This document shows, piece after piece, positions 20,301-29,500 of a DNA stretch of 64,000 nucleotides. The notes under the pieces were generated by a model, which saw only the letters and a program-made list of their open reading frames with translations, did not search any database and was not told the origin of the DNA. The position numbers and the translations under genes are program-made. How positions within the stretch are numbered: the first letter of the stretch is position 1; each line of letters begins with the position of its first letter. Source of the DNA: Streptomyces rubellomurinus (lineage in GTDB: Bacteria > Actinomycetota > Actinomycetes > Streptomycetales > Streptomycetaceae); the NCBI RefSeq assembly GCF_000961885.1, contig NZ_JZKH01000001.1, positions 186,001-250,000 of the forward strand, written 5' to 3'.

Positions 20301-21099
20301 CCGGAGTGATCGTCCCCAGCGGACGGCCAGGCTGCGTCGCCCCGACTGCGGAGGCCAGGCGACGCAGCAGCATCGCCACGTCGGTGCCCTGCGCGCCGTC
20401 GTAGGTGTGGAACTCGTCCACGACGACGTAGCGGATGTCGCTGCCGTCCCAGAGCGGGGCGTCCGCAGAACGCTGCAGCAGCAGGTCCAGCATCTTGTAG
20501 TTGGTGATCAGGATGTCGGGCGGGGACAGCTGCATGTCCTGGCGGCGGGTGTAGACGTAGTCGTAGTGCGTCGCCGCCTTGTCGCCGATGTACAGACCGG
20601 CGCGGACTCCCGTGAGCACGTCCTTCTCGGCGTCCAGCAGGTCGTTGATCCGTCCCGCCTGGTCGGTGGCGAGGGCGTTCATCGGGTACAGGAAGACGGC
20701 CTTGACACCGCGGTTCCCGGCAGCGCGCTCGCGGGCGCAGTGGTCGAGCACCGGGTAGAGGAAAGACTCCGTCTTGCCGGAGCCGGTGCCGGTGGTGACC
20801 AGAGTCGGCTGCGGGGTGTGCCCGTCCTTCGTGGTGAGCCTCGCGAAGGCGCGCGCCTGGTGCGCGTACGGGGACCAGCCGCCGGCGCGGTGCCAGTCCA
20901 GGTGCTGCTGCCAGCCGTCCTCGGCGCGCGTGAACGGCGTGCGCAGGCGCAGGTACGGGCCACGGAACATGCCCGTGGCCTCGTCCCCAAGGAAGGTGTG
21001 CAGCGCCTTGCGAGCACCCTCGTCGGCCAGGCCGTAGGTGGTGGAGAGGTACTGGAGCAGGCTCTCCTTGAGTCCCTGTGCTTCGAGGGTCGGCCTCAC
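14365..21099 (-). CDS. Giant DEAD/DEAH helicase with DUF1998-like region (DruE/DrmA-DrmB-like), 2244 aa
   Basis: This superfamily 2 helicase starts at GTG 21099, inside the methylase stop (GTGA). Coding character begins exactly there. A Q-motif-like SPYAHQ (76-81) precedes P-loop GTGSGKT (104-110), motif Ia FLYPMNALATDQ, motif II VVVDEFHTYDG (DEFH 228-231), motif III SATLASG, motif V SCTPTLEMGIDIG and motif VI TQQAGRAGRRTG. A cysteine-rich zone follows (CPSCGHVRTH, CPRCGDAG), then a DUF1998-like end YDRLPHGTGYLDRL with CPC and CHRCLYRY. A further segment around residue 1826 (VTVYLDGRRFHASRRHN, AVFQLTWDDL) looks like a Vsr/DUF559-type nuclease fold. Such proteins (DruE, or DISARM DrmA plus DrmB, or MrfA) translocate on DNA. 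Here the helicase and DUF1998 parts are in one chain. Confidence 0.88.
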   Translation of the reverse strand: MRPTLEAQGLKESLLQYLSTTYGLADEGARKALHTFLGDEATGMFRGPYLRLRTPFTRAEDGWQQHLDWHRAGGWSPYAHQARAFARLTTKDGHTPQPTLVTTGTGSGKTESFLYPVLDHCARERAAGNRGVKAVFLYPMNALATDQAGRINDLLDAEKDVLTGVRAGLYIGDKAATHYDYVYTRRQDMQLSPPDILITNYKMLDLLLQRSADAPLWDGSDIRYVVVDEFHTYDGAQGTDVAMLLRRLASAVGATQPGRPLGTITPVATSATLASGTDADGVRQLLDVAAHVFGTEFTEDAIVGEDRLTVDGFMLDEAAPDARFLPGRVPPPEALTTLPDPASGSAALAAFAEAVTGSRFDASGPIDVRELGAALKRNRLTYAVLSAFDGSVRTYDEVLDVMRRSGAASWDEAITTRPEVAAVALARFVALLSVARDPDEPAGTGRPLVQVEVHQWARSVTRMLRGVQPWPQASFAWDAAGAQAQPRTTPDTTGPRETRLFLPAVYCRECGRSGWSVLAPESDDEELSFESHKIRRASVTADKAKIRALIAATDKEAMEGSGRAAMDRAAQRSLTTGGAGVLMVLDGPDRRLRLPDPIDDYTAEGDPRPRGADAAFVLVQLGERAERAAQDDWCPACGTHNAIRFLGTGAAALAAASVTQLFTGGEMDKKQRETKTLMFNDSVQDAAHRAGFVASRSYTFSLRALFTKHLNEHRPTALNDLVADVVEATTDRETLAAVVPPDLHDDAGVARLLSGAGRGGDKRTWDLIGERFAFEAVMEFGHRSRNGRTLELTRTAAAFAEIPDAPAAIALVRTAHEETADRGIAIVEYDDDRYLAFLRGFLDRMRTRGAIGHRWLGKYLDEAGTSRFFIWGGRPPGMKAFPKGVSAPAFLLAKPKPNSEFDVAAGRLSWYETWAQRCLGLTREQADEFWLRLLPRLADAGLLAVRTPGDSAARIYGLQPGAVQIQLLSDEQVNSAYVRCPKCFWEQTVHPSLLAQYHDQPCRAYRCASGRLVAGDRWQETIDRHDRDRDYRDDYYRGLYRRAGTFQVITAEHTGLLSRAKRERVEAAFRKGEGFNDPNVLSCTPTLEMGIDIGDLSAVVLGALPRRPANYTQQAGRAGRRTGNAFLLTIPDRSRRDLYFLDRPRDMIDGEIVPPGSYLSAVEILRRQYTAHLLDLAARGRLLREDGRPLAALPRRVDELFGPSGYLEDFAAAALANGEELVRGFLDLFPSGVSENARAELTKYATRRLRSAVERAERTWERESQKLRDRIRMIRSAIDELKDGDEEQARTKAELEAEARALSKKGGARLRQPAQSVLCDLGLLPNYALIDSTTTLSATLYWSEGKAGTGQEQYKSKSYIYERPRSFAIAELAPGNTFYAEGYKHRITGIDIVTGEEQDWRYWRFCPSCGHVRTHNAEHDISPCPRCGDAGIADSGSLWQIVQPTTVTARAKREDARIGDESDDRDRRFYSVVDMVDIAPGDFVARTSWRHTSQVFGVDYTRRAVIRRVNVGPLRIGAQEGDQLAGRPVRIASFQVCTACGAASADGQPVFDDDRDAVDISANRQRALKHHTPWCPHRRGTKTVPQEQVLLAHELETEALRILLPAATVLVDEKVYSFQAALRLGVDRAFGGDPQHLDSCLATMPDRDTEETRHFLVLYDRLPHGTGYLDRLTTPAAFRQVLEDARTVLVDCPCVQENRPACHRCLYRYTEERRIETVSRQAALEILDDLLGRNTDAWTTQEVGNTDQIGLDGQVESDLEARFLTVLRAWAEKRDSDASLDESGDNSGYLRLKDSTTVHGWRLTAQRSEGFTRTDFTFERTEGPKRKVTVYLDGRRFHASRRHNRLAGDADKRNRLRAKGRAVFQLTWDDLAAFEQQIGVHKGDRDAADPVWPPYEHSARAVAKQLHADHCEDDLDSTAFLDPMSQLLAYLRSPDDAAWGRRAASVVGGLLGANPMALVGNGSAEEAHRTLGTLLEAWGRTGGIDPAPVTGGGTVNLFQASDRSGLPVAFMVDGTTGRWTALVCLDDTETDQLGTPEHKARWRAWLQWSNLLQFLTHAGGDGVQLTTSSAGLFDLGMLKAFGGIGELESLVVQYGEGERAQQPTAAEPLDETPLEAALRDLLWDREILGYLDEDEPDAPLARLAHALADRGKRAPVYGYELGDRGWLADLVWADEGLRIAIMAGPYDGDDEENHRTWQAYRDADFTVRSADEWLDRLDDLLAALPDATDRPDSASDSHEPSAAR

Positions 21100-24000
21100 G
21101 GCTTCGGGACCTCCATCGTCGTCGGGTCCCACAGGTTTTTGGCCACTGCGTCGTTCAGGCGCTCGGTGAAGTGGGCGTGGGCGCGTCGCATCTCCGCTTC
21201 GCGGTCGGCCTTGTAGAAGGGCGCGGCGTAACCATCGGGGACGGGGTTCGCCGCGGGGTCCCCCTGGTGGGCCTCGAACTGCTGCCAGTGCTCCTTGGTC
21301 TGGTCGAAGCCGTAGGTGTAGCGGTCGCCAGCGATCTTGCGTTCGTTGGCGTCGAACCAGGTCACTCGGTCGAAGTCCTGCATGATCGGGAAGCGGGCCC
21401 GGTACATCGCGACGAGCGTATCGGCATCGATACCGAGCCAGACGGCGACGAGCGCGTCGATCTCGACGAGCGCGGCACGGCGCGCGTACTCGGTGCGGAG
21501 GGGCGTTTCCCGCTGCCAGGACGGGCTTACGGCGTGCAGCTCGGTCTTCATGCCCGGCCACTCGATCGCCCACGGCTCGTAGCCGGGCCAGCTGGGGTCG
21601 TAGAGCTCTTCCCAGAGGTCAGCGTAGGCAGTGGTCAAGACGTTCAGGCGAAGGGTACGGAGAAGGAGCGCGGGAGCGAGGGGATGGTCGGGCTGAGGCG
21701 CCGGAAGACTACTAGCCGCACCGATGCGCAGGTGACCGACGCCGGTGATCCGAAGCAGGTAGTCCACCGGGAGGGCAGCCCACATCCCGCTAACCAATGC
21801 GGTTAGGTTCTGGCTTCTGCCGACACGCATGCTCTGAACGTTGTCTACATGCGCCACTCCACGTGGCAGCAACGCCGAATAGAGGGCGCGCTCTGTATCA
21901 GGCGCGATCATCTGGCGCCACGCCAGGCGGTACCATCCGCTGTATGGCGCACCGGCCTTGTCCCGTAGAACCTCCGCAATCTCCGCCTCTGCGACTTCCT
22001 CGGGCTCCACTTTCCGCTTCTCAGCAACCGCCAGCCGTACCAACGCCCGTTCCTCTTCCGAACCGAGCAGCTCCTCGTAGCGGTCCCAGTCGGTCCAGTG
22101 GTCCTGCTCTCCCCGGAACACGTGGATCGGCGCCACCCGCCGGTACTCTGACTCCGGCACCGCGTCGTCCGCGAGCTCCCGCAGGTCGAGGCCGCGTGTC
22201 TCGCCGCCGCCCTGGCTGGGCTGCTTGAACATCGGGTTGGCGACGCCGATCTGCGGGCCCTTGAGGATGACATCCTCCCAGGATTCCGCCTGGTAGTCCT
22301 CTTGGCCATCGACCCCGGTGTTGTAGTCGATGAGCCGCACGTTCTTGTCCGGCCCGTAGGACCGCCTCTTGGAGTTCGTCTCGTTATACCCCTGGGTCAC
22401 ATCAGGCCGCAGCTCCCCGAGCCGTATAGGGTATAGGCCCAGTGCGTCGATCGCCGGGTCCTCGGCGGTACTCACCGGCGTGAGCAGGCGGGTGTGCTCC
22501 ACCGGCCCCGAATCTCCGGCGAGGCGCTGCCAACGTCGCAGGGTGTCCGGGGTAACGCGGATGACCCGCTTGGGGTGCGGGCGCTCGTCCCAGTCGCCCC
22601 GGTATTTCACACCGGGATCATCGTCATCCTTCTCGGCATCAGCAAGTGCTGACATCCGCAGGGCATCGACCGTGAACAGCCAGGACAGCGAGTCGAAGGC
22701 AATCTCCCTCTCGCTCCCGTAGACGTGGACGCCGAAGTGGCTCGACCGGCCCACCGGCGGCGGGAAGAACCGGTTGCCCGCGTTGACGAAATCGCCGTGC
22801 ACCCGCAGTCGCGCGTAGGCGGCAGCCCGCAGCCGCGCTTCCTTGTCACCAGCAAAGTGTGTGTCCGGGTGCACCATTCCCGCCGTGCCGCCGACGCCCG
22901 CGTGATCCCACACCTCGCACATGAACGCGCGGTACAGATCGGGCCGAGTACCGGCAACGAGCGGATACGCCGGCGCGGACGCCAGATACGAGGCCATCGT
23001 CATCGTGTTTGTGACCTCGCGCAGCAGGTACTCCTGCACCTCCCGCTGCCCGAGCTCGACCTCCCGCCGCCTGGCCTTCTCCTCGGCCTTCGGCTTCTCC
23101 GTGAGCACGAACCACGGCTCGGACTCGGCGAGGACCGGGTCTTCCTTCCACTCCGGCCGCACCCACGGCGGGTTACCGACTTGAAGGTCGAACCCTCCGG
23201 ACGGCCCCGCAAAGACCCCGGCGTATTCCAGCTCCCAGTGAAGGAAGCCCTGTTCCGCCGCGATATCCCGGACGGTCCGCATCCACGGGTACCGCGTCTC
23301 GACCGCTCGGCGGGCATCGTCCATGCCCATCTCGGCCTCGACCAGCTTCTCCAGGTCCTTCAGCTTCGTCAGGGAGTCGACGGACGTGGCGAACGTCCCC
23401 TCAGGCACCTCACCCGTCCCGACCATGGACTCCAGGAACGCGAGCCAGTCGTCGAGGCCGGTCAGCGCGATGACGTCACGGCGACGCACCGGCCCGCCCG
23501 CGCCGCCCTTGCGGCCGGACGACGACGCGCCAGCCTTCTTGATTTCCCGCCGCTCGACGAGGTCGTCTCCGCCCTCGCCAAAGGCCAACTGGTCACCGGG
23601 CAAGGCGAACAGCAGCCCGTGCTCCACGAACGCGGGCTCCGCCTCAGGTTCGGCGACCGGCTCCGCAGCCCCCGTGACCGGCGCCAGACCGGAGGACAGC
23701 AGTGCGTCCAGACCAACAACCGGCGCGGTGGCGTACTCGGGATCAGAGCCGTCCAGCAGGCCCACCTTGTCCAGCGGCCAAAACCAGAGCGCGCACCAGG
23801 CGTCCATGACCTGCTTGAGCCGCCAGTACGGCGAGCCCTCCGCCGCGAACAGGTCCTTGAAGACCTGCTCCTTGGTCAGCGGCAGCGCACCGCCCGCACT
23901 CTCCTTGTCCCGGCGCAGGAAGGCGTACTCCTCGGCGTCCTCCGGCCGGTCGGCGCCCCAGACGTCTATCGTGCGGGCAATCTCCCGCTCGCTCAGCTCC

Positions 24001-26552
24001 AGCCGCATGGCGACGAGCCCCCACAGGTACTCCACCCGCTCCGCGACGGCTTGGAGCCGGGCCAGCTGGCTACCCTTGCCGCCAGTGGTCTTGGGCTTCG
24101 TCATCACCGTCTTGCGCCACGCCTTCAGAGCGTCGACCTGTTCCCCAGCGAGCCGCTCGACCAGCTTCCTCGCGTCCCCGCCGGCGTCCTGGACCGCACC
24201 CCACGCGGGCGAGGGCAGCAGAAACTGGTGCACCGCGCCGTCCGGCAGCGGCTGCTTCTTGCCGTCCTCCGCTGACCGGAACGGCAGCTTGGTCGGCGCC
24301 TGCGCGGCGACCGTCCGCTCCTTCTTGACGGCTTCGGCCGAGTACACCCAACGCCGCGCCCCGATCAGCGAGTTGCCGCGCCGCAGGTGCAGGCCGAACC
24401 AGGGCGCGCGCATGCCGGGGTGCATGGTGTTGAGCCACAGCGACACCTCGGCGAGTTCCACGCCCGTGGCGTTGAGGTCGACGCCGTATGCGTTGTGGAG
24501 GGCGATGTACGCCTTGACCTTCTGCTTCGCCTCCAGCGCCTGCGAGGTGTCGAGGGTGAGGCCCAGCTCCTCCTGGCGGCGCTTCAGATACGCCTCGGCG
24601 ACCTGGTTGATCGCCTCGTTGAGGAACGCGCCGGAGCCCAGGGCCGGTTCGCAGATGGTGTAGCGGAGCAGCTCGCTCGCCCGGGTCCGGACGGTCTTGC
24701 CGTCCTCGTCCTTCTTCTGGTCGAGCCGGTGTTTCAGGGCCAGCTCGACGGTGACCTTCGTCAGCGACTCGGGGGTGTAGTAGGACGCCGAGGTCTCGCG
24801 GTCGCGTCCGGCGAGGCGGTAGACGAAGGTGCCGGGCTCGTACTTCTTCGGGCCGCGGAGGCCGTGCTGTTCGGCGTCCTGCGCCGAATAGACCACATGG
24901 GTGTTTGCCGGGTAGTCGCTCAGCCGGTCCGCGGGGATGAGCCAGGAGCCCTTCTCGGGGTCACCGTGCTGCTGGGTGCCGCTCTTCGCACCGGGTTTGG
25001 CGACCTCGGCCAGCAGCCGCTCGTCGTCGATGATGCCGGTGTAGGACATCAGGCCCTCGTAGACGGCGCCGAGCTGGTTGATGCCGAGGTTGCGGTAGGA
25101 GATGAAGCCGCCCTGCCGGCCCTTTGCGCTCGCCTCCTTCATGGTGAGCAGGCGCAGGACCTTGTGCAGGGCCTCGTTGCGCAGCCGCAGGTCGAGCCAC
25201 TTCGGGAACTCGTCCGCGCCGCTGTCGGCATCGACGCGCGGGTCGCGGATGCCCCGGCCGATGAGGGTGATGGCCTTCGGGTCGAAGAGTTCGCTGCGCA
25301 GCGGCTCGAAGCGCAGACCGCGCCGTTCGCTGCGTTCACCCGTGGCCTTGTGGTCCTCGGGCTCGGTGCCGTGCGGGCGGTGGCCGTAGTTGACCTTGTT
25401 GAACAGGACGTCGAGCGAGGCGTAGAGGTGGAACCCCTTCTTGCTCTCCTCGTCGACCAGCTTCCTGTCGCGGGAGACCAGTTCGCGCAGCCGGGCAACG
25501 GAGTAGCCCGCCTCGTAGGTGGAGTCGTCGGCGGGCAGGATGCCCAGTTCGGGACGGGCCTCGGCGTACAGCAGGAAGAGGATGCGGTACAGGTAGCGAA
25601 GCGACTCACGGGTCAGCTGCTTGGCGAACGGTCCGTGCCGCTCCGGGTCCTCGATCTGCCGCGGGGTGACCTCGTGTTCCTTGAGCCGGGCCAGCACCTC
25701 GTTGGCGATGATCTCGACCGAGCGCTGGAGCCCCTTGCGCAGCTCGGAGTTGACACCGACTGCGTTGTCGCGGGACGCCTTGAGAAGGTCGTCCATCCGG
25801 CGGCCCTTGCCGTCCGGGCGGGGGGCCAACATCTCGTGGGAGAAGAGTGCCGCGAGCAGGGCGAGCTCGCCGGTCTTCTTGGTGTCGTTGCGCAGCAGCG
25901 CCGCGTCCACGCTCGCCGCGAGGTACCGGCCCTCGGACCAGGTCGTGCGGTCGGCGAGGACGATCACGCCGCCGCAGAGCAGCAGTACGAACCGCGGCGC
26001 CTCGCCGCCGGGCTCGTGCAGTTCGCTCTGGAAGAGCCAGCCGGCGAGCTTCTCACCCGTACTGATCAGGCCCTCGGACGTCTTGAGGGGGTCCAGCAGG
26101 CGGCCCGCGCCGTCGGAGTCGAGGGCGTCGTCGAGGCTGTCGGTCCACCCGCAGTCGAGGGCGACGATTCCGTCACCGTGCCAGGCGACGGGGAGTTCGT
26201 ACGCGCGGCCGGCATTGTGCAGCGGCAGCACGCGGTCCGAGCTGCCGTACCCGAGGGCGGCGAGCAGGCCGGTGTGCCAGGCGGCGAGGCGCTCGGCCCG
26301 CTCGCCCGCCGGGTCGTCGTCAGCGGCGAGGATCGGCCGGACCCGGCCGGCGTACTCGGTGTGCAGCCTGAGCAGCAGCTCACGCGGGGTGGACTGCGTG
26401 TCGTGCTGGTCGGTCTCGCGGTAGGTCCACAGGGTGAACAGGCCCTCGTCGTCCGCCGACTTCTTCTTGAGGGTGTTCTCCAGTTCCTCGCTGAAGTAGT
26501 GGGCGGAGAGGTACTCTCCGCGGTTGGCGAAGGAGTCGAAGGTGTAGCTCAT
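21096..26552 (-). CDS. Eco57I/PglX-like N6-adenine DNA methyltransferase, 1818 aa
   Basis: This is a gamma-class adenine methylase of the kind found in BREX (PglX), DISARM class 1 (DrmMI) and type IIL/IIG systems. The SAM-binding motif I is EPALGSGAFLNEAIN (near residue 640). The catalytic motif IV is VGNPPWVRPEW (near 1127), a good NPPW. The N-terminal about 600 residues are helical with charged linkers, and the C-terminal part after 1200 probably recognises DNA. At 1818 aa it is clearly longer than most PglX/DrmMI proteins (about 1100-1400). The ATG overlaps the SNF2 helicase stop and the helicase GTG overlaps its own stop, so expression is coupled. In related systems such methylases mark host DNA as self; that role here is inferred. 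No nuclease motif was seen in the first 500 residues. Confidence 0.88.
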   Translation of the reverse strand: MSYTFDSFANRGEYLSAHYFSEELENTLKKKSADDEGLFTLWTYRETDQHDTQSTPRELLLRLHTEYAGRVRPILAADDDPAGERAERLAAWHTGLLAALGYGSSDRVLPLHNAGRAYELPVAWHGDGIVALDCGWTDSLDDALDSDGAGRLLDPLKTSEGLISTGEKLAGWLFQSELHEPGGEAPRFVLLLCGGVIVLADRTTWSEGRYLAASVDAALLRNDTKKTGELALLAALFSHEMLAPRPDGKGRRMDDLLKASRDNAVGVNSELRKGLQRSVEIIANEVLARLKEHEVTPRQIEDPERHGPFAKQLTRESLRYLYRILFLLYAEARPELGILPADDSTYEAGYSVARLRELVSRDRKLVDEESKKGFHLYASLDVLFNKVNYGHRPHGTEPEDHKATGERSERRGLRFEPLRSELFDPKAITLIGRGIRDPRVDADSGADEFPKWLDLRLRNEALHKVLRLLTMKEASAKGRQGGFISYRNLGINQLGAVYEGLMSYTGIIDDERLLAEVAKPGAKSGTQQHGDPEKGSWLIPADRLSDYPANTHVVYSAQDAEQHGLRGPKKYEPGTFVYRLAGRDRETSASYYTPESLTKVTVELALKHRLDQKKDEDGKTVRTRASELLRYTICEPALGSGAFLNEAINQVAEAYLKRRQEELGLTLDTSQALEAKQKVKAYIALHNAYGVDLNATGVELAEVSLWLNTMHPGMRAPWFGLHLRRGNSLIGARRWVYSAEAVKKERTVAAQAPTKLPFRSAEDGKKQPLPDGAVHQFLLPSPAWGAVQDAGGDARKLVERLAGEQVDALKAWRKTVMTKPKTTGGKGSQLARLQAVAERVEYLWGLVAMRLELSEREIARTIDVWGADRPEDAEEYAFLRRDKESAGGALPLTKEQVFKDLFAAEGSPYWRLKQVMDAWCALWFWPLDKVGLLDGSDPEYATAPVVGLDALLSSGLAPVTGAAEPVAEPEAEPAFVEHGLLFALPGDQLAFGEGGDDLVERREIKKAGASSSGRKGGAGGPVRRRDVIALTGLDDWLAFLESMVGTGEVPEGTFATSVDSLTKLKDLEKLVEAEMGMDDARRAVETRYPWMRTVRDIAAEQGFLHWELEYAGVFAGPSGGFDLQVGNPPWVRPEWKEDPVLAESEPWFVLTEKPKAEEKARRREVELGQREVQEYLLREVTNTMTMASYLASAPAYPLVAGTRPDLYRAFMCEVWDHAGVGGTAGMVHPDTHFAGDKEARLRAAAYARLRVHGDFVNAGNRFFPPPVGRSSHFGVHVYGSEREIAFDSLSWLFTVDALRMSALADAEKDDDDPGVKYRGDWDERPHPKRVIRVTPDTLRRWQRLAGDSGPVEHTRLLTPVSTAEDPAIDALGLYPIRLGELRPDVTQGYNETNSKRRSYGPDKNVRLIDYNTGVDGQEDYQAESWEDVILKGPQIGVANPMFKQPSQGGGETRGLDLRELADDAVPESEYRRVAPIHVFRGEQDHWTDWDRYEELLGSEEERALVRLAVAEKRKVEPEEVAEAEIAEVLRDKAGAPYSGWYRLAWRQMIAPDTERALYSALLPRGVAHVDNVQSMRVGRSQNLTALVSGMWAALPVDYLLRITGVGHLRIGAASSLPAPQPDHPLAPALLLRTLRLNVLTTAYADLWEELYDPSWPGYEPWAIEWPGMKTELHAVSPSWQRETPLRTEYARRAALVEIDALVAVWLGIDADTLVAMYRARFPIMQDFDRVTWFDANERKIAGDRYTYGFDQTKEHWQQFEAHQGDPAANPVPDGYAAPFYKADREAEMRRAHAHFTERLNDAVAKNLWDPTTMEVPKP

Positions 26553-29500
26553 CGGGCGGACTCCTCGGCGCGGGCGGCGGTCGGTGCGGTGGAGTAGAGG
26601 GGTTCGAGGACGGCGAGGACCCGGATCATCGGATCGCCGGAAGTACGCAACCGCCGGACGAGCTCGCGGCGGTCGGTCGCGGTGTCTTCCACCATCTCGC
26701 GGCGGCGGTGGTGGTTACCGGCGACTTCCAGCGCGATCTGCTCCCAAGTCTGGACGCGGTCCTCGTACGGGGCGAGGTAGCCGTCGATCAGCAGGTCGTA
26801 CTCGGCCCGGCGGTCCCGCAGGTGGGCCTCGGCCGCGTCGACGGCGGCCGGCACGAGGGCCTTCAGGCCGTCCTTGTCGAGGATCCGGTCGCGTCCAGGC
26901 ATGTTCGGGCCGACGCCGCAGGCGGCGAGGAACGCCGAGTCCATCCGCCAGACCCGGGGGTCGGCACTGTCGAGGCCGGTGACGGCCATCCACTCGACCA
27001 CGGTCGGAGTGCCGGCGGCGTTGGAGTGGACGCCCTGCAGCAGGTAGACGGGGCCGCCCAGAGCGGCCGGCAGGTCGGGGTGGATCCGGGCGGCCCTGGC
27101 GGCGTCCGGCTGATGGGCGAGGACGAACGCCTCGTCGTACTTGAGCTTGGCGAGGACCTTGTCCGTCACCCAGTCCAGGACCGGGTGGATGTCGGACACG
27201 TAGGAGACGTTCGGCCACTGCGACGCGGTCTGCTCGGTCTTTCCCCGCTTGGCGTCGCGGGCCGCTTCGAGCCGCTCCGCCGCGTACTTCCGGTTGAAGG
27301 TGATGCTCAGCGTGCCGTCGTACTTGGACGTGGTGAGGATCTTCTCCTGGTCGAGGTACGAGGCGGGCAGTGCGCGCAGCCGATACTGGAGATCGTCCGG
27401 CGGCGTGAACTCGACGCGGCCCCGGTCCGTGACGGGCTTCCAGCCCATGGCCTCGCGCTCGGCCTGCGGGTAGACCAGGTCCATCGCGGCATGGAAGTAC
27501 GCCTCGGTGTCGGCGAACAGATGCGGTACGTCCGCCTTAGCCACCGGGGGGATCCCCGCGGCGGCCGACGCGGCCGACGGATCGGCGATCAGCGCGTTGA
27601 CGTTCGCGAGGAGGCCGGCCAGGACGCCGCCCGCCTCCTGCCGGGACTTCTGGATGGAGCGCTCCGCCGTACCGCCCTTGATGAGGTCGCGGGTCAGGCG
27701 GTCGTCCTCCTTCCTGGCGTCGTACAGGCCGGTGACGGCCTCGGCGCAGCCCTCGCCCGTCTCGATCTCGTGGGCCTGCGCCTCGCGGCTTAGCAGCCGG
27801 ACACCGACCAGCCGGTCGTCGAGGGTGAGCTGCTCTCCGGTCGATTCGTCGCGCCGCCACGGAACGTCGGCGGTCAGGGTGATCGCGCGGAACTCGGGAC
27901 TGACGGCCTGGCCGTAGCGGTCGATTCGGCCGTTGCGCTGCTCGATGCGGATGAGCGACCACGGCAGGTCGTAGTGGATGAGGTCGTGGCACTGGTGGTG
28001 CAGGTTGACGCCTTCGGAGGCGATGTCGCCGGTGAACAGCAGCCGTACGGGCTCGTCGCGGCGGCCGAAGCGGTCGACAATCTCCCGCTGCTGGTCGTCG
28101 TTCGTGGCGTCGCCGTGCATGACCTCGACCGCCCCGCCGTACGCCTTCCAGGGACGCGCCTTCTCCGCCAGGGCCGGCTTCGCCTTGAAGCCCAGCCGCT
28201 CCGGGACGACCTGAGCGAGCCACTCCAGCGTGGCGATCCGCTCCGAGAAGACCACGACCCGGCGTTCGGAGCGCGGGCCGACGCCGAGCTCCTTCTTCAG
28301 CGTGTCCACCAGAGCGTCCAGCTTGGCGGAGTCCTTGTCCTCGAACTCCGCGACGAGCGCTTCGAGTTCGGCGAGGGCCCGGTGTTCCGCCGTGAACGCC
28401 TCGCGGGCCTTGGGAGCCGCCTCGGCGCGCCGCGGGTGCTCCAGGTAGGCACGGCGGTTGGCGAGCGACTTGCGCAGGGCGACGTGGGAGGAGAGGAACG
28501 CCTTGAGGAAGCCGTACGCCACCATCGGCTCGGCGCAGACCGAGGAGCGGGCGGGATCGCCGGGGGTCCATTCGGCGGCCAGCTTCTCCAGGACGGCCAC
28601 CTCCTTCGGCGTGGCCGGGGCCGGGACGGGAAGGGACGGGCCGCGTTCCGCCCACGGCTTGTCCTTCAGGCCGTCACGCACCTCGCGGTCGGTCTTGGTG
28701 CGGCGGATGTAGAGGTGGTCGAGGTCCGCGACCTTGTAGTTCTTGACGTCGGCGATCGCCGCCGGGTCGAGCATCCGGATCAGCTCGGCGAAGGACTCGG
28801 CCTCGCCGTTGTGCGGGGTCGCCGAGGCCAGGATCAGCGCGTCGGTGTTCTTGGCGAGCCGCTCTGCGAGGCGGTTGTTCCGGGTGCCCTTGTTGACGAG
28901 GTTGTGCGACTCGTCGATGACCACCGCGTCCCAAGCGGTGTTCTCCAAGTGGTGCGCGTAGGTGGCCGACTTGAGCGTGTCGACGGAGACGATCACCCGC
29001 TTGAAATGGGCGAAGGGGTTGCGCCCGGCGGGGATCTCCTGCTGGATGCGCTGGATGCCGGTGGAGTCCAGTCGCACCAGCGGCAGGGAGAACCGGGTCC
29101 ACATCTCGCGCTGGAACTGCTCCAGGACATGGGCCGGCGTGACGACGAGGATGCGCTCGCCCCGGCCCCGCCGGATCAGTTCCGCAAGGGTGATGCCGAT
29201 CTCCAGGGTCTTGCCGAGCCCGACCACGTCGGCGATCAGAAGCCGCGGCTGCGGATTGCGCATGGACAGCGCCCGCTCGGCCGGGCGCAGCTGGTGCTCC
29301 TGGCGGTCCATCAGGAACGAGTCGGCCAGAGCGAGCCCGTGCTCGGTCTGCGGAAGCGCGGTCTTGCGGATCACCGCCTCCAGGTAGAGGCGGGCCTTGG
29401 CGTGCTTCGAGGTCTCGTCCTCGACGAGGTCGGTCTTGCGCGGGTCGAGCACGTCGATCTGGTCGAGGCCCTGGTAGAACACGGCGTCCGTGCCCCGGAC